64,000 bases of DNA from Micromonospora sp. CCTCC AA 2012012 (GCF_040499845.1 NZ_CP159342.1:6324001-6388000), one strand, 5' to 3'. Counted from the first letter of the stretch, positions 31,892 to 41,204 are shown. Made by a program: numbers and translations. Notes: a model not told the origin generated them from the letters alone.

Positions 31892-34462
31892 CGGGACGCT
31901 CCGGCGCAGCAGTCGGGCCACGACCGCCCGTTCCCGGGCGAACTCCACCGACTCCGGATAGCTGCTGTGGTTGCGGATCGGCGGGTCGGCGACCTCGCCC
32001 CCGTCGGGGTGCAGGGCTTCCGGGTCGACGACCGGCACGTCCCGTTCCCCGGCGCTGACCGGCCACCCCAGCGGGTCGGTGTCCCGCCAGAAGTTGGTCC
32101 AGCCGACGTGGCCGGAGGGCCAGGTGAGCGCGGCTGCGAGGGCGCGCAGCCGCGGCGGCCCGAAGTACGCGGGGAAGATCCGTCCGTAGAGGCGGGTGAG
32201 CTGGCAGCCGTACGAGAAGAACCAGATCCGCTGCCGCCACCGGCGGGGGAGCTGGAAGAGCATGGCCGTGCAGATGACACTGCCCTGGCTGTGCCCGGAG
32301 AGGATCACTCCGTCCATCCGGCGGGGGTCGTGCGGGGCCAGTGCCAGCAGGCCGGCGATGCGGGTCTGGAGTTCGGGCACGGCGCGTTCGGCGTAGCTGG
32401 GCGGGGCGAGCGGGTGGGCGGCGCGCGGCCAGAAGGTGCCGATGTCCCAGAGCACGCCGACCGTGCGCCGCACGGTGTCGTTGCGGTAGACCAGCAGCCC
32501 GAGTCCGGCGATCACCAGCGGCAGCCAGCCGAGGATCATGTCGCCGAGGTTGGCGACGGTGTGGACGACCGCCTGCCAGCCGGCCGGGGTCTCGGGGGAG
32601 GGGCGGCTGCCGGAGAGGGCCGCCGCGCAGCAGAGGGTCACCAGCACGCCGGAGACGGTGGCGTAGCAGCCGATCAGCCGGACGGCGTGCTCGCCGACGA
32701 GTCGGTGCAGGGCCCGGTAGGTGCTCACGTCGCGGCAGCGGCGCAGGTCGTGCGCGGAGAGGGCGGGGCCGGGCGCGGTGAGGGCGGCGTATTCGGTCCG
32801 CCGCAGCGCGTGGAAGAGCACCCCGGCGCGCAGCAGCGCGCAGAGCAGGGCGGCCAGCGCGATCACACAGGCCAGCCCGGCCCAGAACACCGCCAGCGGC
32901 GGTACGACCCGACTGGTGCCGCTCGGGTCGGCCCGGCTGTCGAGCCGGTCGCTGACCGAGTAGAGCAGGCCGGCGCAGTAGGCGATGGCCATCATCCAGC
33001 CGAAGCCGGCGATGAGCGCCGCGCCCCGGCCGCCCCAGGCCAGGTCGGTGTACGCGCCGAGTGGCTGGTGCGGTTCGGCCGGCCGGGTGCGCGGCAGCAG
33101 CAGTCCGGCCGCGGCGACGGCGATGGCCGCGACCACGACCATCCAGGAGCGCAGCCCGTCGGGGGCGGGTGGGACGCCGGGCAGGCCCCGTTCGGTCCAG
33201 AGCATTCCCAGTGGCAGCAGCGCGCCACCGGCGGCCGGGGCGAGCAGGCCCCGCCGGCCGGCCCGGGTGACCGTGCCGATGGCGATGAGCAGGAGCACCT
33301 GGTAGGTGGCGAGCCAGGCGACGATCGCGTCGTACCCGGGCAGTGACCGGTCGGTGCGGCAGCCCGCGATGCCGGGGTCCCGGACGCAGCCGGTCGGCGG
33401 CCGGTAGTGGGACAGGGGCGTGCCGGCGGGCCCGTCGGGGAGCAGCACGAGCAGGAACGTCCCGGCCAGCCCGAGGGCGGTGAGCACCCCGACGGTCGCG
33501 CTCCACCGGCCGAGCGGGGTGTCGCCGGCGCGGCGGGTCAGCCAGGGGCGGCCCACCGCGACCGCCGCGATCACCAGCACGGCGGCGAGCAGGGCGACGG
33601 TCGACCAGACGACGACGGCGCGCAGGCCCACGGGTGGGTCCATGATGACCACCGCGGCGATCGGCACCGAGGCGGCGGTCACCGCTCCGACGCACAGGTG
33701 AAGCACGGCGGCCCGCCGCAGCTGTCCCTCGCCGCACCAGAAGGTGGGGTCCTGGAGCGGGTTCTCCAACGGTTCCGGTGGTTCGCTGTGGCGGTCCGCT
33801 TCGGTCCCGTCCTCGCGCGACGCGGAGCGGGGGCGCGGCTCGGCGGGCATCTGCGCCTCGTACTGGTAGGTGCGCCAGGCCACCATGCCGAGCGCCAGGA
33901 GCACGGCCAGCGGCAGCAGCAGGCCGGCGGCGAGGGCGCGGGTGTCCTGCCGCCACCAGATGTTGCCGAGGAAGTCCCAGGGGCCGGGCAGGTGGCTCAG
34001 GCAGTCCGGTCCGACGCACTGCCAGCCGATCAGGTCGACGCCGACGCCGGCCACTGTGATGATCATCGTGCTGGTGAGGCTGAGGCAGAAGAGTCGGATC
34101 AGCCAGGCGGCGAGGCCGGAGCGGCTGCCCCAGCGTTCCCGGTCGGGGTCGGGCGGGATGCCGGGCCGGGCGTGCAGCGCCACGTTGGCCAGGGTGAAGG
34201 GGAGCAGCAGCGTCCACAGGGCGCGTTCGACGTCCCGCGCGGTCCGCGCGCCCGAGGTCAACTGCCCCCAGCTGTACGCCTCGACGGTGATCGGCTCGTC
34301 GTGTCCGGCGGTGGTGGAGCGGTAGAAGCCGGTGACCTCACCACCGGCCACCAGCCAGGGCTGCGGGCCGTCCCCACCGGGCGTGGGGCGCAGACCGAGG
34401 AGCTGGTCCGGCGGGGTGTTCGACACCCCGTGGATGCGTAGTTCCAGTACCCGCTCGGCCAT
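31868..34462 (-). CDS. Polytopic membrane protein with a split alpha/beta-hydrolase
   Basis: 864 residues from ATG 34462 (AGGGGG before it). The N-terminus (RVLELRIHGVSNTPPDQLLG) resembles the first strand and oxyanion turn of an alpha/beta hydrolase. A region with roughly ten to twelve membrane helices follows (about residues 80-650). Near residue 725 comes the nucleophile elbow VILSGHSQGSVI, then candidate acid FWRDTDP and histidine NHSSY in the last 100 residues. It looks like a lipase/esterase fold interrupted by a membrane domain, with the active site cytoplasmic or at the membrane face. No known family name. Convergent on the kinase gene. Confidence 0.75.
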   Translation of the reverse strand: MAERVLELRIHGVSNTPPDQLLGLRPTPGGDGPQPWLVAGGEVTGFYRSTTAGHDEPITVEAYSWGQLTSGARTARDVERALWTLLLPFTLANVALHARPGIPPDPDRERWGSRSGLAAWLIRLFCLSLTSTMIITVAGVGVDLIGWQCVGPDCLSHLPGPWDFLGNIWWRQDTRALAAGLLLPLAVLLALGMVAWRTYQYEAQMPAEPRPRSASREDGTEADRHSEPPEPLENPLQDPTFWCGEGQLRRAAVLHLCVGAVTAASVPIAAVVIMDPPVGLRAVVVWSTVALLAAVLVIAAVAVGRPWLTRRAGDTPLGRWSATVGVLTALGLAGTFLLVLLPDGPAGTPLSHYRPPTGCVRDPGIAGCRTDRSLPGYDAIVAWLATYQVLLLIAIGTVTRAGRRGLLAPAAGGALLPLGMLWTERGLPGVPPAPDGLRSWMVVVAAIAVAAAGLLLPRTRPAEPHQPLGAYTDLAWGGRGAALIAGFGWMMAIAYCAGLLYSVSDRLDSRADPSGTSRVVPPLAVFWAGLACVIALAALLCALLRAGVLFHALRRTEYAALTAPGPALSAHDLRRCRDVSTYRALHRLVGEHAVRLIGCYATVSGVLVTLCCAAALSGSRPSPETPAGWQAVVHTVANLGDMILGWLPLVIAGLGLLVYRNDTVRRTVGVLWDIGTFWPRAAHPLAPPSYAERAVPELQTRIAGLLALAPHDPRRMDGVILSGHSQGSVICTAMLFQLPRRWRQRIWFFSYGCQLTRLYGRIFPAYFGPPRLRALAAALTWPSGHVGWTNFWRDTDPLGWPVSAGERDVPVVDPEALHPDGGEVADPPIRNHSSYPESVEFARERAVVARLLRRSVPSPRQGVG

Positions 34463-34553
34463 GTTGCCCCCTGGTCACCTGTTCACTACCCAGGGTGCAC
34501 CATCGGGGAGGGATCGCCCACTGTCCGAAATGACGTTTCGGCAGCTCAGACGG

Positions 34554-35111
34554 CTATTCCAGAGTACGTACGACGCGAGCGGGGTTACCGAGCGCCACCA
34601 CGTTGGCGGGTAGGTCGCGGGTCACCACGGCTCCGGCGCCGACCACGGTGTTCGCCCCGATGGTGACGCCGGCCAGCACGATGACGCCGCCGCCGAGCCA
34701 GACGTTGTCGCCGATGGTGATCGGCTGCGCGGCCTCCCACTTGGCCCGCCGGGGTTCGGGCTCGACGGGGTGGGTGGCGGTGAGCAGTTGGACGTTCGGT
34801 CCGATCTGGACGTCCGCGCCGATGGTGATCCGGGCGACGTCGAGGAAGACCGCGTTGAAGTTGACGAAGCTGCGCGGCCCGATGTGGGTCTGCCAGCCGT
34901 AGTCGCAGTGGAACGGCGGGCGGATCCAGGTGTCCTCGCCGAGCGAGCCGAGCAGTTCCCGCAGTGCGGCGAGGCGCCCCGTCGGGTCGTCCGTGGAGCT
35001 GCGGTTGAAGCGTTCGGAGAGCCGGGCGGCCCGTTCCAGGTCGGCGATGATCTCCGGGTCGTCGGCGATGTACGCCTCGCCGGCCAGCATCCGTTCCCGC
35101 ATCGAACCCAT
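34554..35111 (-). CDS. Maltose O-acetyltransferase-like hexapeptide acetyltransferase
   Basis: 185 residues from ATG 35111 (35102 is an alternative). The N-terminal Mac domain is MRERMLAGEAYIADDPEIIA. The left-handed beta-helix follows with hexapeptide turns (ITIGADVQIGPNVQLL, ITIGDNVWLGGGVIVLAGVT) and the catalytic region HPVEPEPRRAKWEAAQPI. It acetylates a sugar or related hydroxyl with acetyl-CoA; these enzymes act as trimers. A small CCGAAA/TTTCGG hairpin follows at 34525-34541. Divergent from the S8 protease across a short gap holding a CATAC palindrome. Confidence 0.9.
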   Translation of the reverse strand: MGSMRERMLAGEAYIADDPEIIADLERAARLSERFNRSSTDDPTGRLAALRELLGSLGEDTWIRPPFHCDYGWQTHIGPRSFVNFNAVFLDVARITIGADVQIGPNVQLLTATHPVEPEPRRAKWEAAQPITIGDNVWLGGGVIVLAGVTIGANTVVGAGAVVTRDLPANVVALGNPARVVRTLE

Positions 35112-35177
35112 CGGACGATGATGCCCGATCGGGCGACTGTTTCGTACCGGGACGGTCACATTCGTGACTTCACTTTG

Positions 35178-35190
35178 CATACTCGGTATG
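35178..35190. promoter_or_regulatory. CATAC-TCG-GTATG palindrome (operator candidate)
   Basis: Two 5-base arms with a 3-base centre, inside GCATACTCGGTATGTAA (35177-35193), between the divergent acetyltransferase and S8 protease genes. A near-identical site is at 41083-41095. Two such sites in 64 kb with matching flanks suggest a shared regulator; none is identified. Confidence 0.45.
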
Positions 35191-35253
35191 TAATTCTGGC
35201 AGTGCCCGTCGATGTGCCCTTCATCGATGAAGACGCGTCCGAAGGAGAAAGCG

Positions 35254-38200
35254 TTGCTCCCAGACAGAAGAAAAGTGGCCGGTATCGGCCTCACCCTCGG
35301 CCTGCTCCTCGGCGTGCCGCTGCCGGCCTCGGCGGCGACCGCACCGTCCACCCCGGACCACGCGCCGCGATCCGCCGGTCGCCCGGCCACCGTCACCCTG
35401 CTCACGGGTGACCGGGTCACCCTCACCGCCACCGGTCAGGCCGCCGTACGCCCCGGCCCGGGTCGGGCCGACCTCACCTTCCTCACCCGTCGGGACCGGG
35501 GCCACCTCACCGTGGTGCCGCGGGACGCGCTGCCGCTCATCCGCTCCGGCAAGGTCGACCGGCGGCTCTTCGACGTCACCGAACTCGTCTCGTCCGGCTA
35601 TGACGACGCCCACCGGGACACGCTGCCGCTGCTGGTGTCGTACCCCCGAGGGGTCGCGAAGCGGACGACGGCCCCGCTCGCCGGCGCGCGGGTGACCCGC
35701 GACCTGCCGGCGATCGGCGGCGCGGCCGTGGTGGCGGCGAAGGCCGACGCCGGCGCGGTCTGGGGCGCGCTCACCGCCGGCGGGTCCGGCGCCCGGATCG
35801 ACGCTGCGGGGGGCGTCGACCGGGTCTGGCTCGACGCCCGGCGGCGGGTCACGCTCGACCACAGCGTCCCGCAGATCGGTGCGCCGGCGGCCTGGGCGGC
35901 CGGCTTCACCGGGAAGGGGATCACCGTCGCCGTGCTCGACACCGGTGTGGACGTCACCCACCCCGACCTGGCCGGACGGGTCGCCGAGTCGCGCAACTTC
36001 ACCGAGGCCCCCGACGCCGACGACATGGTCGGCCACGGCACCCACGTCGCCTCGATCATCGGCGGCAGCGGTGCCGCCTCCGGCGGGAAGTACCGGGGCG
36101 TCGCCCCGGACGCCACCCTGCTCTCCGGCAAGGTCTGCGAGGACGAGGGCTGCACCGACTCGGCGATCCTGGCCGGCATGGAGTGGGCCGCCGCCGAGAA
36201 GCACGCCACCGTGGTCAACATGAGCCTCAGCGGCTGGGACACGCCCGAGATCGACCCGCTGGAGCAGGCCGTCCAGACGCTGACCGCGCAGACCGGCACG
36301 CTCTTCGTCCTCGCCGCCGGCAACGACGGGTCGGACGGTTCGGTCGGCTCGCCGGCCACCGCCGACGCCGGTCTGGCCGTCGGCGCCGTCGACCGGGACG
36401 ACGAGCTGGCGTACTTCTCCAGCCGGGGCCCGCGCCTCGGCGATGACGGCCTGAAGCCGGACATCACCGCGCCGGGCGTGGACATCGTCGCCGCCCGGGC
36501 CGCACACGGCGTCATCGGCGACCCGGTGGGGGACAAGTACGTGACCCTCTCCGGCACCTCGATGGCCACCCCGCACGTGGTGGGCTCCGCGGCGCTGCTC
36601 GCCCAGCAGCACCCGGGCTGGGCCGCCGGTCAGCTCAAGGCGACCCTGATGGCCTCCGCGAAGCCGCACCCCGACCAGACGGCGTACCAGCAGGGCGCCG
36701 GCCGGGTCGACGTGGCGCACGCCATCACCGAGCAGGTGACCAGCGACCCGGTGAGCGTCTCGTTCGGCCGGGCGGTCTGGCCGCACGACGACGACCAGCC
36801 GATCAGCAGGACGGTCACCTACCGCAACTCCGGGGCCTCCGCGCTCACCCTCGACCTCGCCACCGAGGTCACCGGGCCGGACGGTCGGCCCGCGCCGACC
36901 GGCATGTTCACCCTCGGCGCGTCCCGGCTCACCGTGCCGGCGGGCGGCACCGCCCAGGTCACCGTCACCGCCGACACCCGCCTCGGTGGTCTCGACGGCT
37001 ACTGGACCGGCCGGGTGGTGGCCCGTTCCGGTGCCACGGTCGCCGTCACCCCGCTGGCCGTGCACCGGGAGGTCGAGAGCTACACCGTCACGGTCACCCA
37101 CGTGAACCGGGCCGGCCGGGCCGCCACCGACTACGCCACCGCCCTGCTGGGGCTGGACCGGTTCAGTGTCCAGGACCTCTACGACGCGGACGGCGAGGTG
37201 CAGGTGCGGGTCCCCAAGGGCCGGTACGGCCTGAGCAGCCTCTTCTTCGAGTCCGACGCGCAGGGCGCACCGGCGGGGGTGGCGATGCTCGTCCAGCCGG
37301 AGGTGGTGGTCGACCGGGATCTGAAGATCACCGTGGACGCCCGGACGGCCCGGCCGGTCACCACGACCGTGCCCCAGCGCGGCGCCACGCCCGAGCTGAT
37401 CGACCTCACCGGCACCTTCTTCGGCGCGGACGGCATCTACAGCTGGGGGCTCTGGTCGTTCGACTTCGCCGGGCTGACCAGTCGGCAGCTCGGCCGGACG
37501 GTGTCGGCGAAGAAGTTCGTCGGCTCGCTGTCCAGCCAGTGGGCCGACCGGAAGGTGGCCAGCAGCCCCTACCTCTACGCGGTCAGCGAGGTCTTCCCCG
37601 GCCGCTTCCCGACCGGCTACACGAAGCACTACCAGCCGCGTGACCTGGCCACCGTGGTGCACCGGTTCCACGGGGGCTACCCCGGCATGGAGGCCGAACG
37701 GGCGGTCCTGCCCGAGTCCGACTACAACCTGGGCGGCTCGGCGATCATCCTGCCCACCTCGGTGCCCGGCCAGCGCGTCGAGCACTACAGCACCGCCGGC
37801 GTGCGGTGGAGTTCCGAGCTGGACTTCGGAGCGCGGGACCCCGAGGGCTGGCTGAACACGAAGGCCGTCGTGGCGTCCGTGCCGACCCGCTATCTGCCGG
37901 CCCGCACCGTGCGGGAGGACTGGAACTCGGCGCCGTACGGGCCGTCGTTCCCGCAGCCGCGCTGGCCGGAAGAGGGGATCACCCGCAACGGCAACACCAT
38001 CGTGGTGAGCCTGCCGGTGCACAGTGACGCCGCCGGGCACCCCGGTGGTTCGCTCAACGACACCGAGCGGACCGCGCTCTACCGCAACGGCAAGCTCGTC
38101 GCCGAGATCCCGTACGCCGGGTACGGCGAGTTCCAGGTGCCGCCCGGCCTGGCCACCTACCGGGTGGAGGTGAGCGCCGGGCGCGGCTTCACCGACCTCA

Positions 38201-38586
38201 GCAGCGAGGTGACCGCGGCCTGGACCTTCCGGTCGAAGCACGTGTCCGGCAAGGACTGGGCGCGGCAGCCGGCGATGGCGGTGCGCTTCGCGCCGTCGCT
38301 GCGGGACGACAACAGCGCCCCGGCCGGTCGGCCGTTCACCGTCCCGGTGACCGTGCAACGGCAGCCCGGCGCCCCGGCCGCCACGGTCAAGGCGCTCACC
38401 GTCGAGGTCTCCTACGACGGGGGGAAGACCTGGCGCAGGGCGGCCCTGCACCGACAGGGCGCGGGCTGGGCGGCCACCGTCCGGCACCCGGCCGGCAACG
38501 GCCTGGTGTCGCTGCGGGCCACCGCCCGGGACAGCGCGGGCAACACGGTCACCGAGCAGATCATCGGGGCGTACCGCCTGCGGTGA
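35254..38586 (+). CDS. Secreted S8 (subtilisin-like) serine protease
   Basis: 1110 residues from a probable TTG start with AAGGAG six to seven bases before it; the ATG at 35227 has no ribosome site. The signal peptide is DRRKVAGIGLTLGLLLGVPL then PASA. A propeptide follows, then the S8 catalytic domain: Asp in VAVLDTGVDVTHPDL, His in GHGTHVASI, oxyanion Asn in AAGNDGS, Ser in LSGTSMATPHVVG. The ~580-residue C-terminal part has beta-sandwich segments (NSGASALTLDLATEV) like those of large actinobacterial subtilases. No sortase signal or anchor, so likely released. Confidence 0.9.
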   Translation: MLPDRRKVAGIGLTLGLLLGVPLPASAATAPSTPDHAPRSAGRPATVTLLTGDRVTLTATGQAAVRPGPGRADLTFLTRRDRGHLTVVPRDALPLIRSGKVDRRLFDVTELVSSGYDDAHRDTLPLLVSYPRGVAKRTTAPLAGARVTRDLPAIGGAAVVAAKADAGAVWGALTAGGSGARIDAAGGVDRVWLDARRRVTLDHSVPQIGAPAAWAAGFTGKGITVAVLDTGVDVTHPDLAGRVAESRNFTEAPDADDMVGHGTHVASIIGGSGAASGGKYRGVAPDATLLSGKVCEDEGCTDSAILAGMEWAAAEKHATVVNMSLSGWDTPEIDPLEQAVQTLTAQTGTLFVLAAGNDGSDGSVGSPATADAGLAVGAVDRDDELAYFSSRGPRLGDDGLKPDITAPGVDIVAARAAHGVIGDPVGDKYVTLSGTSMATPHVVGSAALLAQQHPGWAAGQLKATLMASAKPHPDQTAYQQGAGRVDVAHAITEQVTSDPVSVSFGRAVWPHDDDQPISRTVTYRNSGASALTLDLATEVTGPDGRPAPTGMFTLGASRLTVPAGGTAQVTVTADTRLGGLDGYWTGRVVARSGATVAVTPLAVHREVESYTVTVTHVNRAGRAATDYATALLGLDRFSVQDLYDADGEVQVRVPKGRYGLSSLFFESDAQGAPAGVAMLVQPEVVVDRDLKITVDARTARPVTTTVPQRGATPELIDLTGTFFGADGIYSWGLWSFDFAGLTSRQLGRTVSAKKFVGSLSSQWADRKVASSPYLYAVSEVFPGRFPTGYTKHYQPRDLATVVHRFHGGYPGMEAERAVLPESDYNLGGSAIILPTSVPGQRVEHYSTAGVRWSSELDFGARDPEGWLNTKAVVASVPTRYLPARTVREDWNSAPYGPSFPQPRWPEEGITRNGNTIVVSLPVHSDAAGHPGGSLNDTERTALYRNGKLVAEIPYAGYGEFQVPPGLATYRVEVSAGRGFTDLSSEVTAAWTFRSKHVSGKDWARQPAMAVRFAPSLRDDNSAPAGRPFTVPVTVQRQPGAPAATVKALTVEVSYDGGKTWRRAALHRQGAGWAATVRHPAGNGLVSLRATARDSAGNTVTEQIIGAYRLR

Positions 38587-38591
38587 GGCTC

Positions 38592-38627
38592 GTCCGGGTC
38601 CGCGGTCTCCCCGCCGCGGACCCGGAC
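38592..38627. terminator. Bidirectional hairpin terminator
   Basis: Perfect 14-bp stem (38592-38605 with 38614-38627), 8-base loop, between the convergent S8 protease and dapD genes. Confidence 0.75.
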
Positions 38628-38666
38628 GCGGTCCGGGCCGGGGCCGGTCGCCCCGGCCCGGTCGCG

Positions 38667-39626
38667 TCAGTCGTTGGCGTGCAGGGCGGCGTTCAGCTCG
38701 ATGCCCCGGCCGCTGCGCTGCTTCGCCTCCAGCGCCCCGGTCACCGAGTTGCGCCAGAAGAGCAGGTTGTCCACGCCGGAGAGGTCACGGGCCTTCACCA
38801 CCCGGCCGTCCGGCAGGCTGATCTTCGAGGCGGCGGTGACATAGCAGCCGGCCTCGACCACGCAGTCGTCGCCGAGCGAGATGCCGACACCGGCGTTCGC
38901 GCCGATCAGGCTCCGCTCACCGATCGAGATCTTCTCGGTGCCGCCGCCGGAGAGCGTGCCCATGATGGAGGCGCCGCCGCCGATGTCGGAACCGTCGCCG
39001 ACCAGCACGCCCTGCACGATCCGCCCCTCGACCATCGAGGTGCCCAGCGTGCCGGCGTTGAAGTTGACGAAGCCCTCGTGCATCACGGTGGTGCCGGCGG
39101 CCAGGTGCGCGCCGAGCCGGACCCGGTCCGCGTCGGCGATCCGCACCCCGGCGGGGACCACGTAGTCGGTCATCCGGGGGAACTTGTCCACCCCGTACAC
39201 GGCGAGGTGGCGGCCGGCGGCCCGCTCGATGACGCGCAGCTCGTCCACCCGCTCCGGCGGGCACGGCCCGGCGGAGGTCCAGGCCACGTTGGCCAGCTTG
39301 CCGAAGATGCCGTCGAGGTTCAGCTCGTTGGGCCGCACCAGGCGGTGGGAGAGCAGGTGCAACCGCAGGTACGCGTCCGCGGCGTCCTTGATCGGGTCGT
39401 CCAGCGACCCGATCACCGTGGTCACCTCCACGGTACGCAGACCGGGCAGCGCCCGCTCGCCGATCGCGCCGGGCGGCAGGTCGAGCACGTCGGCCTGGTC
39501 CTCTCCCGGGACCAGCGGCAACTCGCCGAGTCCGAGCTTGCCGGTCGGGTACCAGGTGTCGAGGACCTGATCGTCAGCGGTGATGGTGGCGAGGCCGATG
39601 CCCCAGGCAGCCTGTGCGTTGGTCAC
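38667..39626 (-). CDS. dapD: Tetrahydrodipicolinate N-succinyltransferase
   Basis: 319 residues from GTG 39626. Succinylates tetrahydrodipicolinate, the step before DapC. The actinobacterial form has an N-terminal domain ([20 protein letters not shown]) followed by a left-handed beta-helix ([40 protein letters not shown]) and the tail [18 protein letters not shown]. The trimer places the active site between subunits. Only 24 bases separate its start from that of dapE, and a shared palindromic -10 suggests both are leaderless. Confidence 0.95.
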   Translation of the reverse strand: MTNAQAAWGIGLATITADDQVLDTWYPTGKLGLGELPLVPGEDQADVLDLPPGAIGERALPGLRTVEVTTVIGSLDDPIKDAADAYLRLHLLSHRLVRPNELNLDGIFGKLANVAWTSAGPCPPERVDELRVIERAAGRHLAVYGVDKFPRMTDYVVPAGVRIADADRVRLGAHLAAGTTVMHEGFVNFNAGTLGTSMVEGRIVQGVLVGDGSDIGGGASIMGTLSGGGTEKISIGERSLIGANAGVGISLGDDCVVEAGCYVTAASKISLPDGRVVKARDLSGVDNLLFWRNSVTGALEAKQRSGRGIELNAALHAND

Positions 39627-39633
39627 GATTTTG

Positions 39634-39643
39634 ACGGTACCGT
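39634..39643. promoter_or_regulatory. Shared palindromic -10 of the divergent leaderless dapD and dapE genes
   Basis: ACGGTACCGT is a perfect palindrome. Read on either strand it contains TACCGT, followed by exactly seven bases and then the start codon: GTG 39626 on the minus strand and ATG 39651 on the plus strand. Two RNA polymerases could not sit here at once, so the genes would compete. Confidence 0.6.
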
Positions 39644-39650
39644 GCCCAGC

Positions 39651-40724
39651 ATGGAGAACCCGTTGACCCCCGAGGTCCTGGCTGATCCGGTGGCGCTCAC
39701 CCGCGCCCTGGTGGACATAGAGTCCGTCTCCCTCAACGAGAAGGCGATCGCCGACTGCGTGGAGGAGGTGCTGCGGGGCGTGCCGCACCTGACCACGTTC
39801 CGGCACAGCAACACGGTGATGGCGCGTACCGACCTGGGTCGGGCGTCCCGGGTGGTGCTCGCCGGCCACCTCGACACCGTGCCGCTGAACGGCAACTTCC
39901 CGTCGAGCATGCGCGGCGACCTGATGTACGGCTGCGGCACCTCCGACATGAAGTCCGGTGTGGCGTTCGCGCTGCACCTCGCGGTGACCCTGCCCGACCC
40001 GCGCTACGACGTCACCTACCTCTTCTACGAGGCCGAGGAGATCGAGTCGAAGTACAACGGGCTCACCCTGGTCGCCGCGGCGCACCCGGAGTGGCTGGCG
40101 GCCGACTTCGCGGTGCTGCTGGAGCCGACGTACGGGATCGTCGAGGCCGGCTGTCAGGGCACCATGCGGGCGGTCGTCACCACGCACGGGGAGCGGGCGC
40201 ACGCGGCCCGGTCCTGGCACGGGGTGAACGCGATCCACGGCGCCGCCGAGGTGCTGAACCGGCTGCGGTCGTACGAGGGGCGTCGGGTCACCATCGACGG
40301 CTGCGACTACCGGGAGGGCCTGAACGCGGTCCGGATCGTCGGCGGGGTGGCCGGCAACGTCGTCCCCGACCACTGCGAGATCGAGATCAACTACCGGTAC
40401 GCCCCGGACCGCGACCCGGCCGCCGCCGAGGCGCACCTGCGGGAGCTCTTCACCGGCTTCGACCTCGAGGTGACCGACGCCGCCGCCGGTGCCGCCCCCG
40501 GCCTGGACGCGCCTCCGGCGCAGGAGTTCCTGGCCGCCGTCGGCGCGGCGCCGATCGGCAAGCTGGGCTGGACGGACGTGGCCCGCTTCGCCGCGATGGG
40601 CATCCCGGCCCTCAACTTCGGCCCCGGCGATCCCAACTTCGCCCACCACAAGGACGAGCACGTCGAACTGACCAAGATCCGCGACGGCGCCGCCACCCTC
40701 CACCGCTGGCTAGCCTCCACCTGA
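39651..40724 (+). CDS. dapE: Succinyl-diaminopimelate desuccinylase
   Basis: 357 residues from ATG 39651. Removes succinate from N-succinyl-LL-diaminopimelate. An M20 metallohydrolase: zinc ligands in [14 protein letters not shown] and [13 protein letters not shown], catalytic Glu in FYEAEEIES, then [13 protein letters not shown] and the dimerisation-domain motif [16 protein letters not shown]. The last ligand is in FAHHKDEHV. Divergent from dapD as in mycobacteria (Rv1202/Rv1201c). Confidence 0.95.
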   Translation: MENPLTPEVLADPVALTRALVDIESVSLNEKAIADCVEEVLRGVPHLTTFRHSNTVMARTDLGRASRVVLAGHLDTVPLNGNFPSSMRGDLMYGCGTSDMKSGVAFALHLAVTLPDPRYDVTYLFYEAEEIESKYNGLTLVAAAHPEWLAADFAVLLEPTYGIVEAGCQGTMRAVVTTHGERAHAARSWHGVNAIHGAAEVLNRLRSYEGRRVTIDGCDYREGLNAVRIVGGVAGNVVPDHCEIEINYRYAPDRDPAAAEAHLRELFTGFDLEVTDAAAGAAPGLDAPPAQEFLAAVGAAPIGKLGWTDVARFAAMGIPALNFGPGDPNFAHHKDEHVELTKIRDGAATLHRWLAST

Positions 40725-40756
40725 CCCCCACCCCACCCCCACCCCCCACCGTTCGG

Positions 40757-40817
40757 GGTGATCATGAGGTTTGCGTCGTCCGGGCCCGTGGTCGGCGACG
40801 CAAACCTCATGATCACC
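40757..40817. repeat. Intergenic inverted repeat with TGATCATGAGGT core
   Basis: Perfect 22-bp arms (40757-40778 and 40796-40817) around a 17-base GC-rich loop, between convergent dapE and the small gene at 40875. The arm begins GGTGATCATGAGGTTTGCG. Related copies at 42657-42711 and 62873-62928. Confidence 0.9.
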
Positions 40818-40874
40818 GCAGACCGGGCCTGCTGCGGCGGGCCCGGTCTGCGGTGCGACGGGGTGGGGGTGCGG

Positions 40875-41048
40875 TCAGGGGGTGGGGGTGAGGGACTGGT
40901 CCTTGGTGAGGTGGGACTCGGTCGGGTCACCGGTGAGGTCGGTGTGGTGGGCTTCCTGCTGGCGGGCGCGGCGACGCTCGGCCACCACGTCCTGGATCCG
41001 GCGCTGCATCTGCCGCCGGATCCGGATCATCTCGGTGTTGCTGATCAC
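40875..41048 (-). CDS. Small basic helical protein, unrecognised
   Basis: 57 residues from GTG 41048, preceded by GGGGGAGGAGCAAGC, a very good ribosome site. The sequence starts ISNTEMIRIRRQMQRRIQDV and continues as a strongly basic helix (VAERRRARQQEAHH), then a Thr/Pro-rich tail. No family recognised; short, basic and helical, it could bind nucleic acid or a partner protein. Codon third positions are GC-rich. A CATAC palindrome lies 35 bases upstream of its start. Confidence 0.65.
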   Translation of the reverse strand: MISNTEMIRIRRQMQRRIQDVVAERRRARQQEAHHTDLTGDPTESHLTKDQSLTPTP

Positions 41049-41082
41049 GCTTGCTCCTCCCCCGAAGGCGCGTGGCCCGGGG

Positions 41083-41095
41083 CATACCCGGTATG
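41083..41095. promoter_or_regulatory. CATAC-CCG-GTATG palindrome (operator candidate)
   Basis: Same 5-3-5 palindrome as at 35178, in GCATACCCGGTATGTGA (41082-41098), upstream of the small gene ending at 40875 and between it and the LOG-family gene. Confidence 0.45.
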
Positions 41096-41191
41096 TGAAT
41101 AGTAAGACGTACGTGCGACCGAATTAGTTGCCCAAGATCGCAAACTTTTCCCCGCCTGGTCGCGCCGCACACCGCAGGACCCCGGCTCCAC

Positions 41192-41197
41192 TACGGT
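41192..41197 (+). promoter_or_regulatory. -10 element of a leaderless promoter
   Basis: TACGGT, seven bases, then ATG 41205 of the first LOG-family gene. Confidence 0.5.
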
Positions 41198-41204
41198 GGC
41201 TCCC

